DNA of 64,000 nt from Lachnospiraceae bacterium (lineage in GTDB: Bacteria > Bacillota_A > Clostridia > Lachnospirales > Lachnospiraceae). The stretch is taken from the NCBI GenBank assembly GCA_017416505.1, contig JAFQCI010000076.1, forward strand, positions 1 through 64,000. The letters run 5' to 3'. Shown one piece after another: positions 1 to 8,855 of this stretch. The position numbers and the translations under genes were made by a program. Under the pieces are notes generated by a model. It did no database searches. It had not been told where the DNA came from and saw only the letters and a program-made list of their open reading frames with translations. Numbering within the stretch: the stretch's first letter is position 1; each line of letters begins with the position of its first letter.

Positions 1-140
1 ACTGTACAGACAGCACCAAAACACTTGCTGTTTTGGTGCGTAAGAACGTGATTCAGGAGTTCGCAGGCTCCATTTGCGAAGCAAAACTCTAAATGAGCCT
101 GCGAATTGTTACTGTTTACGAGGCACGAGTGGACAGTAAC
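1..140 (+). repeat. MITE-like palindromic element, copy A (left end cut by window)
   Basis: It matches the reverse complement of 37676-37818 at 136 of 140 positions. The missing three bases (GTT expected) lie outside the window. Three hairpins follow one another: an 11-bp stem GCACCAAAACA/TGTTTTGGTGC, a longer stem built on TTCGCAGGCT/AGCCTGCGAA, and a terminal palindrome beginning GTTACTGT and ending ACAGTAAC. It contains no reading frame of note. It is a non-coding mobile repeat by structure; the enzyme that mobilises it is unknown. Confidence 0.85.
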
Positions 141-183
141 ATTCGTTGATGTCATGGGGTAAAATACCTTTTGACCCCATCAC
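141..183. repeat. Small intergenic palindromic repeat, copy 1
   Basis: The arms ATGGGGT (154-160) and ACCCCAT (174-180) form a hairpin around a loop containing AAAATACCTTTTG. The stretch beginning ATTCGT resembles 22174-22219 at roughly three quarters of positions and shares its loop motif with 56488-56500 on the opposite strand. It looks like a dispersed short repeat. A role as a transcript-end hairpin for an upstream gene outside the window is possible. Confidence 0.4.
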
Positions 184-284
184 TATTTTATGATATGATA
201 CTAGAGGATTGCGAGAGAAAACAACGTAGTAGTCTATGGGTTTTAAAAGATAATTTGGAATGTTGATGTTAAGGATGTGTAAAA

Positions 285-1082
285 ATGGATTTTTGTAGTA
301 TTGCCAGCAGTAGTAGTGGAAACTGCCTTTATGTTGGTTCGAATCAGGGGCATTATCTTATCGATGCCGGACTTAGTGGAAAGAAAATAGAAGCAGGGTT
401 AAACCAAAACGGAATTACCACGAAAGAGATAGATGGTATTTTTGTTACCCATGAGCATATCGACCATATTAAAGGTTTAGGTGTGCTTGCAAGAAAATAT
501 CAGATTCCTATTTATGCCACTAAAGGAACTGTGGATGGAATTCTTGCTACGAAGTCTGTAGGAAACATTGACCGAGATTTATTTGTTGAAATAGAATCGG
601 ATGTTCCGATATCCTTAAAAGACATGGTGTTTACACCACATAGAATCTGGCACGATGCAAATGAACCGGTTTGTTATACGGTAGAGTCAGGAGATAAGAA
701 AATCAGCATTGCTACGGACCTTGGAAACTATGATTCTTATCTGGTGGATAAATTAAAAGATGCAGACTTATTGTTTATTGAGGCGAATCATGATATCCGC
801 ATGTTGGAAGTCGGACCATATCCCTATAAGGTTAAGCAAAGAATTTTAAGTAATTTCGGACATTTATCCAATGAAAGAGCAGGACAGTTTATTTTGGAAT
901 TATTAAACTCCCATATCCAGCATATTTTTCTTGGACATTTAAGTAAAGAAAATAACATGGATGAGCTGGCGTATCAGGCAGTAAAATGCGAATTGCTGGA
1001 AAATCCGTTTACTAATCAGGTAGAAGATTTTAAATTAAAGGTGGCAAAGAAAGAGAATATTTCAAAATTTGTTACGATATAA
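285..1082 (+). CDS. MBL-fold metallo-hydrolase, WalJ/YycJ-like
   Basis: This is a 265-residue metallo-beta-lactamase-fold hydrolase. The metal-binding signature THEHIDH lies at residues 55-61, and further histidines and aspartates (for example H218, in a GHLS motif) fit the second half of the site. Length and the N-terminal pattern MDFCSIASSSSGN match the WalJ/YycJ group of predicted exonucleases or phosphodiesterases, linked in Bacillus to the walKR locus and DNA replication. No walKR genes are visible here, although the upstream side is cut off. The start is preceded by AAGGATG at a normal distance. The exact substrate cannot be read from sequence. Confidence 0.85.
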   Translation: MDFCSIASSSSGNCLYVGSNQGHYLIDAGLSGKKIEAGLNQNGITTKEIDGIFVTHEHIDHIKGLGVLARKYQIPIYATKGTVDGILATKSVGNIDRDLFVEIESDVPISLKDMVFTPHRIWHDANEPVCYTVESGDKKISIATDLGNYDSYLVDKLKDADLLFIEANHDIRMLEVGPYPYKVKQRILSNFGHLSNERAGQFILELLNSHIQHIFLGHLSKENNMDELAYQAVKCELLENPFTNQVEDFKLKVAKKENISKFVTI

Positions 1083-1271
1083 ACTGAAGGAATAAATAGT
1101 TATGAAATTCGACACGATAGAAATAAGAAGGATTCATGTTTTGAATTTTGTTATGATATGAACAGGAAAATGAATGTTTCAAATAAGACAGGCTGATTTT
1201 AGTGAATTAGAAATATTCATACTTTTATCATTGACTATAAAATATTTTTTAATACATAGGAGGATTTACTC

Positions 1272-1544
1272 ATGAAAAAGACAATTTTAACAGTAGTAGG
1301 AAAGGACAGTGTAGGTATCATTGCAAAGGTTTGTACCTATCTTGCTGAAAATAAAATCAATATATTAGATATTTCCCAGACTATCGTACAAGGTTTTTTC
1401 AATATGATGATGATTGTAGATACCAATGAGGCAGCGAAAAGTCTGGATGAAATTTCTGAAGATTTAGATAAAATCGGTGAAGAAATCGGTGTCAGAATTC
1501 AGGTACAATTAGAAGATATCTTTAATATGATGCATAGATTATAG
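1272..1544 (+). CDS. ACT domain protein (UPF0237 family)
   Basis: The 90-residue protein is a single ACT domain: [20 protein letters not shown] at the N terminus is the usual first strand and ligand-binding loop. ACT domains bind small ligands, often amino acids, and regulate partner enzymes. The start has a strong AGGAGG site at 1258-1263. The next gene (1559) begins 14 bases after the stop, and this ACT/UPF0210 pairing is conserved across Firmicutes, so the protein may be a regulatory subunit of its neighbour. The ligand is unknown. Confidence 0.85.
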   Translation: MKKTILTVVGKDSVGIIAKVCTYLAENKINILDISQTIVQGFFNMMMIVDTNEAAKSLDEISEDLDKIGEEIGVRIQVQLEDIFNMMHRL

Positions 1545-1558
1545 GAGGATGTTACAAA

Positions 1559-2923
1559 ATGATTAATATTAATGAGGTTATTGAAACCAATAAAATGATA
1601 TTAGAAGAAAATCTGGACGTCCGAACAATTACCATGGGTATCAGCCTTTTAGACTGTACTGCTGATACCGTAGAAAAGGTTTGTGATAAGATTTATGCAA
1701 AGATTACAGACAGAGCCAAGAATCTTGTTTCTGTTGGACAGGAAATTGAAAGAGAATATGGAATTCCAATCGTAAATAAGAGAATTTCCGTTACACCAAT
1801 TGCTTTGGTAGGTGGTGGTGTTTGTAAGACTACAAAGGATTTTGTTCAGATTGCAAAGACTTTAGACAAGGCAGCAAAAGAAGTGGGAGTAAACTTAATC
1901 GGTGGTTATTCTGCATTGGTATCGAAAGCCATGACTCCGGCAGATAAGCTATTGATTGAATCTATTCCGGAAGCCTTAGCATCTACAGACAGAGTTTGTA
2001 GTTCAGTTAATGTTGGTTCTACTAAAACCGGAATCAATATGGATGCGGTTCGTCTGATTGGTGAAATTATTCTTAAAACAGCAGAACTTACCAAAGAACA
2101 GGATTCTTTAGGATGTATTAAATTTGTTGTATTTTGTAATGCACCGGATGATAATCCATTTATGGCAGGTGCCTTTTTAGGTGTTACAGAAGGAGATACC
2201 GTTATCAATGTTGGTGTCAGTGGTCCTGGAGTAGTAAAGAAGGCATTGGAAAGTGTTCGTGGTGCAGATTTCGAAGTATTATGTGAAACCATTAAGAAGA
2301 CAGCATTTAAAGTAACCAGAGTAGGACAATTAGTAGCTCAGGAAGCTTCAAAGCGATTAGGTTATCCTTTTGGTATCATTGATTTATCTTTAGCACCAAC
2401 TCCTGCAGTAGGTGACAGTATTGCAGAAATCCTAGAAGAAATTGGTTTGGAATACGCAGGTGCACCTGGAACAACAGCAGCTTTGGCAATGTTAAATGAC
2501 CAGGTAAAGAAGGGCGGAATTATGGCATCTTCTTATGTAGGTGGTTTAAGTGGTGCTTTCATTCCTGTCAGTGAAGACCAGAGAATGATTGATGCAGTTC
2601 AGGCAGGGGCTTTGTCTTTAGAAAAATTAGAAGCTATGACCTGTGTTTGTTCGGTAGGTCTGGATATGATTGCAGTACCTGGAGATACAAAGGCGACTAC
2701 ATTATCAGGAATCATCGCAGATGAAATGGCGATTGGTATGATTAATCAAAAGACCACAGCAGTTCGTATCATTCCGGTTATCGGAAAGACCGTAGGAGAT
2801 GTGGCAGAGTTCGGAGGTTTATTTGGAACTGCACCGGTTATGCCTGTAAATCAATTCTCTTGTGATGCCTTTATCAATCGTACCGGAAGAATACCGGCAC
2901 CGGTTCATAGTTTTAAAAATTAA
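1559..2923 (+). CDS. PFL family protein (UPF0210/DUF711)
   Basis: This 454-residue protein belongs to the UPF0210/DUF711 family, which is structurally related to pyruvate formate-lyase-like barrels but has no well established reaction. It is glycine rich, with conserved blocks such as [17 protein letters not shown] and [14 protein letters not shown] near the C terminus. Length is typical for the family. AGGAGG at 1543-1548 precedes the ATG. Tight spacing to the ACT protein indicates one operon and likely one function. The terminator at 3001-3029 probably closes this unit. Confidence 0.85.
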   Translation: MININEVIETNKMILEENLDVRTITMGISLLDCTADTVEKVCDKIYAKITDRAKNLVSVGQEIEREYGIPIVNKRISVTPIALVGGGVCKTTKDFVQIAKTLDKAAKEVGVNLIGGYSALVSKAMTPADKLLIESIPEALASTDRVCSSVNVGSTKTGINMDAVRLIGEIILKTAELTKEQDSLGCIKFVVFCNAPDDNPFMAGAFLGVTEGDTVINVGVSGPGVVKKALESVRGADFEVLCETIKKTAFKVTRVGQLVAQEASKRLGYPFGIIDLSLAPTPAVGDSIAEILEEIGLEYAGAPGTTAALAMLNDQVKKGGIMASSYVGGLSGAFIPVSEDQRMIDAVQAGALSLEKLEAMTCVCSVGLDMIAVPGDTKATTLSGIIADEMAIGMINQKTTAVRIIPVIGKTVGDVAEFGGLFGTAPVMPVNQFSCDAFINRTGRIPAPVHSFKN

Positions 2924-3000
2924 ATGAGATTATTTATGATGATGGCATTTCATAAGATAAGCCGTGAATAATCGAAATTTAGCTACGCAATATGTGAATT

Positions 3001-3029
3001 GGCTTCGTTTTTAAGCGAAGCCTCTTTTT
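3001..3029 (+). terminator. Intrinsic terminator after the ACT/UPF0210 operon
   Basis: GGCTTCG pairs with CGAAGCC, extended by wobble pairs, around a TTTTTAAG loop, and is followed by TCTTTTT. It lies 78 bases after the UPF0210 stop and before the radical SAM gene. Confidence 0.8.
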
Positions 3030-3057
3030 AAATAAAGTGGAAAGGATTCGTACCAGC

Positions 3058-4926
3058 ATGAGCAATAAATTAGCTTTATCCGATGAAATTTTAATGACCA
3101 TTGAAAAACCGGCAAGATACATTGGAAATGAAGTAAATATGGTAAGAAAAGATTTGAATCAGGTTGATATTCGTTTTGTAATGTGTTTTCCTGACGTTTA
3201 CGAAATTGGAATGTCCCATTTAGGAATTCAGATTTTATATGATATGTTTAATAAGCGGGAGGATACTTATTGTGAAAGAGTATATTCTCCTTGGCCGGAT
3301 TTGCATAAAATTATGAAAGAAGAAAATATCCCGCTGTTTGCTTTGGAAAGTCAAGACCCAATCAAATGCTTTGACTTTTTAGGCATTACTCTTCAATATG
3401 AAATGTGTTATACCAATATATTGCAGATTTTGGATTTATCCCAAATTGCAATTTACAGTAAAGACAGAAAAGAAGAAGACCCTATCGTGATTGGCGGGGG
3501 GCCTTGTACTTATAATCCAGAACCTTTGGCAGATTTTTTTGATTTGTTTTACATTGGAGAAGGGGAAGTTTCTTATCAACAGCTTTTGGACTTATATAAA
3601 GAAAAGAAAGCAGGAAAATTAAATAGAAAAGAGTTTTTAGAAAAGGCAGCATTGATTCCTGGAATTTATGTTCCATCTTTATATGAAGTAACCTACCAGG
3701 AAGACCAGACCATAAAAGAAAGAGTGGCATTATCTGAAAATGCTCCGGAAATGGTTACTAAACAGCTGGTAATGGATATGACGGAGGCGGTATATCCAAG
3801 CAAGCCTTTGGTTCCATATATTAAGGCAACTCAGGACAGAGTAGTGCTTGAAATTCAGAGAGGCTGTATTCGTGGATGTCGTTTTTGCCAGGCAGGTATG
3901 ATTTATCGTCCAGTTCGGGAACGTAATGTGGAACGCTTAAAATCTCTTGCAAAGGAAATGCTTGATAATACAGGGCATGAAGAAATTTCCCTAAGTTCTT
4001 TAAGTTCCAGTGATTATAGTGAATTAAAAGAATTGGTTTATTTTTTAATTGATGAATTTAAAGAAAAGAAAATAAATATTTCTCTGCCATCTTTGCGTAT
4101 TGATGCGTTTTCACTGGATGTTATGAGCAAAGTTCAGGATATTAAAAAAAGCAGTCTGACCTTTGCACCGGAAGGTGGAACCCAGAGAATGAGAAATATT
4201 ATTAATAAAGGGTTGACAGAAGAGATTATTTTAGAAGGTGCCATGAAGGCATTTCAGGGAGGATGGAATAAGGTTAAGCTTTATTTCATGTTAGGACAAC
4301 CTTTTGAAGAAATGGAAGATGTAGAAGGAATTGCATTGCTATGTGAAAGAATTGCAGAAGAATATTATACTATTCCAAAGTCTGAAAGGAATGGTAAAGT
4401 TGCCATTACAGCCAGTGCCTCTTTCTTTGTGCCAAAGCCATTTACTCCTTTCCAATGGGCTAGAATGAATACAGGAGAGGAATTTTTAGAAAAAGCAAAA
4501 ACAGTCAATGCAAAAATGAAAGAACAGTTAAATAAAAAGAGCATGAAATTTAACTGGCATGATTCAAAGACTTCTGTTTTAGAAGGTGTATTCGCCCGCG
4601 GTGACAGAAGACTTTCTAAATTAATTTATGCTGCTTATCAAAAAGGCTGTATCTTTGATTCCTGGAGTGAATTTTTTAAACCAGAAGCATGGGATGAGGC
4701 AATCAGTGAAAATGGAATTGACATTTCTTTTTACACCACAAGAGAACGTAAGGAAGACGAGATTTTCCCATGGGACTTTATTGATATCGGAGTGACAAAG
4801 AAATTCTTACTGAATGAATGGAAAAAAGCAGAAAAAGGAGAAATCACAAAGAATTGTAAAGCAGGGTGTTCTGGTTGTGGTGCCATGAAGTTTGGAGGAG
4901 GTGTGTGCTATGAAAATAAGAATTAA
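3058..4926 (+). CDS. B12-binding-type radical SAM protein, TIGR03960 family
   Basis: This 622-residue protein has an N-terminal region resembling a B12-binding domain, then a radical SAM core with the CxxxCxxC cluster motif CIRGCRFC at C270, C274 and C277. The C terminus carries a cysteine-rich CKAGCSGCG tail. Family members pair with the downstream TIGR03936 protein in many Clostridia; their reaction is not established. The reading frame is open from a GTG at 3037, but AAAGGA at 3041-3046 and the family-typical MSNKLALSDEIL start favour ATG 3058. It overlaps the next gene by 17 bases. Confidence 0.85.
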   Translation: MSNKLALSDEILMTIEKPARYIGNEVNMVRKDLNQVDIRFVMCFPDVYEIGMSHLGIQILYDMFNKREDTYCERVYSPWPDLHKIMKEENIPLFALESQDPIKCFDFLGITLQYEMCYTNILQILDLSQIAIYSKDRKEEDPIVIGGGPCTYNPEPLADFFDLFYIGEGEVSYQQLLDLYKEKKAGKLNRKEFLEKAALIPGIYVPSLYEVTYQEDQTIKERVALSENAPEMVTKQLVMDMTEAVYPSKPLVPYIKATQDRVVLEIQRGCIRGCRFCQAGMIYRPVRERNVERLKSLAKEMLDNTGHEEISLSSLSSSDYSELKELVYFLIDEFKEKKINISLPSLRIDAFSLDVMSKVQDIKKSSLTFAPEGGTQRMRNIINKGLTEEIILEGAMKAFQGGWNKVKLYFMLGQPFEEMEDVEGIALLCERIAEEYYTIPKSERNGKVAITASASFFVPKPFTPFQWARMNTGEEFLEKAKTVNAKMKEQLNKKSMKFNWHDSKTSVLEGVFARGDRRLSKLIYAAYQKGCIFDSWSEFFKPEAWDEAISENGIDISFYTTRERKEDEIFPWDFIDIGVTKKFLLNEWKKAEKGEITKNCKAGCSGCGAMKFGGGVCYENKN

Positions 4927-5662
4927 ATTTACCAAAACAGGAAGTCTTAGATTTATCGGACATCTGGATGTGATGCGATATTTTCAAAAGGCATTTCGCA
5001 GAAGTAAAGTAGATATTGCTTATTCTAAGGGCTTTAGCCCTCATCAATTGATTTCTTTTGCAGCACCCCTTGGAATTGGTTTAACCAGTGAAGGAGAATA
5101 CCTGGATGCAGAATTTATAAAGGTTCAAGATACAAAAACTATGATAGAAACCATTAACCGCTCTATGGTAGAAGAGATTCAGGTATTGGATTTCCGTCTG
5201 CTTTCAGAAGATGCGGATAATGCCATGAGTAGTGTTGCAGCGGCAGATTATATGGTAGATTTTAGAGAAGGATACAATTTACCAGAGGAGTTTTTAGGAC
5301 ATATCAAAGAATTTTTAGAGCAGGAAGAAATTCGTATTTTAAAGAAAAGTAAGAAAAGTGAACAGGTAGTAGATATCCGTCCTTTTATTTATGAAATGGA
5401 ACAAAGAGGAAACAAAATATTTTTAAAAGTTTCTAACGGAAGTGTAGACAACCTAAAGCCAAATCTGGTAATGGAGGCATTTTGTAATTTCCTCAATAAG
5501 GAATATAAGGAACTTGCTTTTACTTATCATAGAATGGAAACCTACATGAGAAAAGAGGACGGAGCTTTGGTGCCATTGATAGAGGCAGGCAGAGTAATTG
5601 AGGAACCAGTTTTGATTGATTTGGAGTTGACGAAAGAGAATGAAACAGACAGTAATTCTTAG
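4910..5662 (+). CDS. Radical SAM-associated protein, TIGR03936 family (DUF2344)
   Basis: The 250-residue protein begins MKIRIKFTKTGSLRFIGHLD, the hallmark of the DUF2344/TIGR03936 family. It has no cluster motif of its own and in other genomes is either fused to or adjacent to the TIGR03960 radical SAM protein, so it probably binds that enzyme or its substrate. A GGAGGAGGTG site at 4893-4902 selects ATG 4910 rather than an upstream TTG. It overlaps both neighbours, indicating translational coupling with RNase G. Confidence 0.85.
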   Translation: MKIRIKFTKTGSLRFIGHLDVMRYFQKAFRRSKVDIAYSKGFSPHQLISFAAPLGIGLTSEGEYLDAEFIKVQDTKTMIETINRSMVEEIQVLDFRLLSEDADNAMSSVAAADYMVDFREGYNLPEEFLGHIKEFLEQEEIRILKKSKKSEQVVDIRPFIYEMEQRGNKIFLKVSNGSVDNLKPNLVMEAFCNFLNKEYKELAFTYHRMETYMRKEDGALVPLIEAGRVIEEPVLIDLELTKENETDSNS

Positions 5663-6938
5663 TAAATATGAAGAAAAACCGTTTCTTGGAATACTAGAAG
5701 AAAATCAGCTAACAGAACTTTCTTTTTTACAGGAAGATGAGAATGCTATTTTGGGAAATATCTATATTGGGAAAGTGAAAAATATTGTGCAGAACTTAAA
5801 TGCAGCCTTTGTAGAGGTAAAAAAGGATGTTCTTTGCTTTTTAAGTTTAAAGGATAATCCGGAACCATTCTACACGAATCCAAAGAAAAATAGTAAAATA
5901 GCACAAGGGGACGAAATTTTAGTCCAGGTATCACAAATGGATGTAAAGACTAAGAATCCCATGTGTACCTCCAAAATAAGCATTGCAGGAAAATATGCGG
6001 CTTTCACCTACCAAAAAAGTGGAATTGGAGTGTCCAGCAAACTGCCCAAAAATGAAAAAGTTCAGGAATTAAGAACATTGGCTGAAAAATATTTGGAAAG
6101 TCACTATAGCATTGTTCTTCGTACCAATAGTTATTATGCAGAAATTTCGGAAGTTGAAAAAGAACTGGTACAGTTAAAAGAAGAATTAGAGGAAGTTTTA
6201 AAGAAAGCAAAGACCCGTTCCGTATATTCACTGCTTCGAAAAGATGATTCTGAGGTTATTAAAAGTATTAAAGATTTAAAGAAAACAGATGACGTTGAGA
6301 TTGTTACGGATTTAAAGAAATATTATGATGAAATTCAGTCCTTTATAAAGAAAAATCAGGGAAATATAGAAATTATAAGAAAGAATACGGATTGTAATGA
6401 AAGAATAGAATTAGATACGAATTGCAATGATAAAAGAACTCTTTGTGCTTCAGGAAATGAAAAAAATTCAGGGTGTATAGATTTAAAATTCTATGAGGAT
6501 GAGAATCTTTCTTTAGTATCCTTGTATTCTTTAAATACCAAAATCGGAAATGCATTAAAAAAGAGGGTTTGGTTAAAAAGTGGAGCTTATCTTGTCATCG
6601 AGCAGACAGAGGCTATGGTAGTCATCGATGTAAATACAGGAAAAGCATTGAATAAGAAAAAAAGAGAAAAACATTTTTATCAGGTGAATGTAGAGGCAGC
6701 CTTGGAAATTGCCAGGCAGTTACGATTACGGAATTTATCCGGAATCATCATTGTGGATTTTATTGATATGGAATCAGAAGAAAATACCCGTAAGTTATTA
6801 AATGTGTTTGAAGATGCTCTAAATAAGGATAGGATAAAAACTACCTTGGTGGATATTACCAAGTTGCATCTTGTGGAAGTTACCCGTAAAAAAATAAAAA
6901 AGAGTCTGCAGGAACAGTATTATGGAACATCAGATTAA
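5640..6938 (+). CDS. rng: Rne/Rng family ribonuclease, lacking the zinc-link
   Basis: A 432-residue RNase E/G homologue, an endonuclease for RNA processing and decay. An S1-like N-terminal region (around 35-110) is followed by the catalytic core with DVNTGK (D330) and VDFIDM (D373); their spacing of 43 matches the paired metal-binding aspartates of E. coli RNase E (D303, D346). Two features are odd: a cysteine-containing insert near residues 241-280 before the catalytic strand, and an end 15-20 residues after LVEVTRKK, so the CPxC zinc-link used for tetramer assembly in E. coli RNase E is missing. It overlaps both neighbours. Confidence 0.85.
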   Translation: MKQTVILSKYEEKPFLGILEENQLTELSFLQEDENAILGNIYIGKVKNIVQNLNAAFVEVKKDVLCFLSLKDNPEPFYTNPKKNSKIAQGDEILVQVSQMDVKTKNPMCTSKISIAGKYAAFTYQKSGIGVSSKLPKNEKVQELRTLAEKYLESHYSIVLRTNSYYAEISEVEKELVQLKEELEEVLKKAKTRSVYSLLRKDDSEVIKSIKDLKKTDDVEIVTDLKKYYDEIQSFIKKNQGNIEIIRKNTDCNERIELDTNCNDKRTLCASGNEKNSGCIDLKFYEDENLSLVSLYSLNTKIGNALKKRVWLKSGAYLVIEQTEAMVVIDVNTGKALNKKKREKHFYQVNVEAALEIARQLRLRNLSGIIIVDFIDMESEENTRKLLNVFEDALNKDRIKTTLVDITKLHLVEVTRKKIKKSLQEQYYGTSD

Positions 6939-8484
6939 AATTCATATTAGGGACAAAGAGAACAATGAAAAAGATATTTATGCCAAACAGGGCAGTTTAC
7001 TGTTTGATGTACTGATTCAAAATGGAATTTCCTTTAAGGGGAATTGCGGAAAAAAACGTGCCTGCAATGCCTGTATGGTCTATTTTGAAGAAGAACAGGA
7101 ATGGAAGAAGAGTTGCTCTTATGTTTTACAGGAAGATATTTCGATTATGGTTTCCGGCTTGCTGGAAGAAAAAAATATGGTCTTATTGGCAGGAGCTGAG
7201 AAAAGTGGAAAGGAAACTTCTCGAAAAAAGGAAATTGTAAGGACAGAAAAAACAAACATTGGTTTCAAAGAAGCAATATTGAAGAAAGCATCCGAAAAAG
7301 TAACTGAAAAAGAAAATATGGTTCCGAATCGAGAAGATGTAGTTATAGAGGATAAAAAAAATGTCATAAGAGACACATTTTATGGTATGGCGATTGATTT
7401 AGGAACTACGACCATCGCATTTTTATTGTTTGATTTGGAATCTATGGAAACCATTGACCAGTTTGGTATGATGAATCCGCAGAGAATCCATGGTGCGGAT
7501 GTTGCTTCCAGAATCACTTACGGTAGCGAACCAGCTAAGGTGAAAGAACTGAAACTGCTATTTGAAGATGCTTTTAATAAGGCATTACTACATTTTAAGC
7601 AACATTTAGGCGAAGATGGAAGAAAACTAAAACGAATCGGAATTTCCGGAAATACAGTTATGATGCACATTTTACAGGAAATTCCCTTAACGTCATTAGG
7701 GAGTTTTCCTTTTACCACAGGCAATGTGGAAGAAGTAAATATAGTGGGCAGGGAGTTTTTCTTAAATGAAGAATTGAAGAAACGATTCTCTGAAACAAAA
7801 ATTCTGCTTTCCCCATGTTCTTCTGCATATATTGGTGGAGATGTTCTGGTGGGTGCTATATCAGAAGAGTTTGATTTAGCAGATGAAATTTCCCTTTTTC
7901 TGGACTTAGGAACTAACGGAGAAATGTTATTGGGAAAGAAAGGAAAATTTTATTCTGCCTCTACTGCAGCCGGGCCGGCTTTTGAAGGTTCTTTCCGAAC
8001 ACAACACATTCATGGAACAAGATTGATTGATTTTTTAGTAATGGCAAGAAGACAAAAATGGTTGGATGAGTATGGAAAAATCTGTGACCGATTTTTTGAA
8101 AAAGGGATTCCTTTTGGAGCAGGAACCTATCTGACGCAGGATGTCATTCGTTCCATTCAATTAGCTAAAAGTGCAATTTATGCAGGAATTATGCTGCTTT
8201 GTAAAAGTTATGGAATTACACCTTCAGAAATCAGTAAAGTGTATATTGCCGGGGGATTTGGTTTTTATCTTAACGTTTCCAGTGCAATTTTTATCAAGAT
8301 GTTCCCGCCGGAATTGGATAAAAAAATCACTGTGGTAGGTAATTCTTCCTTAAGCGGAATGAAACTGTATATGACAGGAGAGTTTAAAGAACGAATGAAA
8401 ACATTTCGGGAAGGAATTACGAATATTGAACTGGCTAATATGGAAGAGTTTCAGGAATGTTATATAGGGTATTTGAATTTATGA
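6922..8484 (+). CDS. Ferredoxin/ASKHA protein, RACo-like (DUF4445)
   Basis: This 520-residue protein has an N-terminal [2Fe-2S] ferredoxin-type domain with cysteines C42, C48, C51 and C65, then a poorly conserved charged linker and an ASKHA ATPase-type domain starting near AIDLGTTT. This is the architecture of RACo, the ATP-dependent reductive activator of corrinoid proteins. No corrinoid protein or methyltransferase lies nearby, so the client is unknown. It overlaps rng by 17 bases, so it is part of that operon. The upstream B12-binding-like radical SAM protein is a possible but unproven functional link. Confidence 0.8.
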   Translation: MEHQIKIHIRDKENNEKDIYAKQGSLLFDVLIQNGISFKGNCGKKRACNACMVYFEEEQEWKKSCSYVLQEDISIMVSGLLEEKNMVLLAGAEKSGKETSRKKEIVRTEKTNIGFKEAILKKASEKVTEKENMVPNREDVVIEDKKNVIRDTFYGMAIDLGTTTIAFLLFDLESMETIDQFGMMNPQRIHGADVASRITYGSEPAKVKELKLLFEDAFNKALLHFKQHLGEDGRKLKRIGISGNTVMMHILQEIPLTSLGSFPFTTGNVEEVNIVGREFFLNEELKKRFSETKILLSPCSSAYIGGDVLVGAISEEFDLADEISLFLDLGTNGEMLLGKKGKFYSASTAAGPAFEGSFRTQHIHGTRLIDFLVMARRQKWLDEYGKICDRFFEKGIPFGAGTYLTQDVIRSIQLAKSAIYAGIMLLCKSYGITPSEISKVYIAGGFGFYLNVSSAIFIKMFPPELDKKITVVGNSSLSGMKLYMTGEFKERMKTFREGITNIELANMEEFQECYIGYLNL

Positions 8485-8736
8485 TAATCTAAGAAGGGAT
8501 ATATTTAAATTTAATCTAATAATTGGTGCCGTAGAGCGAGAAAAGATAATATATGAATAATGGATATTATAAGATAATAAATAGTTCTAGTTGAAAAGCT
8601 TTGAATATGATAAAGGAAAAGATTGCATTGTTCAAAAAATGTCATATTCTAAATTTATTCAGGATAAAAATATTGCAGGATATATTAGTGCAAAGTAATA
8701 ATTTAGAGTAATTGAATTATAATGAGTATAAATTAC
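8485..8736 (+). other. Gene-poor stretch with a short coding-like remnant
   Basis: No full gene is visible. A 35-codon open stretch at 8591-8698 ends in a run reading MSYSKFIQDKNIAGYISAK and a TAA; its upstream end runs into a TAG. It could be the tail of a decayed gene or chance. The rest is A/T rich with no recognised motif. Confidence 0.3.
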
Positions 8737-8773
8737 AATCCTTCGAGGAAGAAATTCTTCGGAGGATTTTTTT
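8737..8773 (+). terminator. Strong intrinsic terminator
   Basis: AATCCTTCGAGG pairs fully with CTTCGGAGGATT using two G-U wobbles, extends by two A-T pairs to a GAAA loop, and is followed by seven T residues in all. It ends the transcription unit from the left and isolates the kinase promoter at 8807. Confidence 0.85.
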
Positions 8774-8806
8774 ATATTTCTTTCGTCCAGGAAAACAAAA
8801 TATTGC

Positions 8807-8835
8807 TTGACGTATGACAAGTGATTGATTAGAAT
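8807..8835 (+). promoter_or_regulatory. Sigma-A type promoter of the HipA-like kinase gene
   Basis: TTGACG and TAGAAT are separated by exactly 17 bases, 20 bases upstream of the kinase ATG. TTGAC-gtat-GACAA, covering the -35 box, is an imperfect palindrome that could be an operator for the HTH partner gene; that part is speculative. Confidence 0.75.
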
Positions 8836-8855
8836 TAAGATGGAGGTGAAATACT

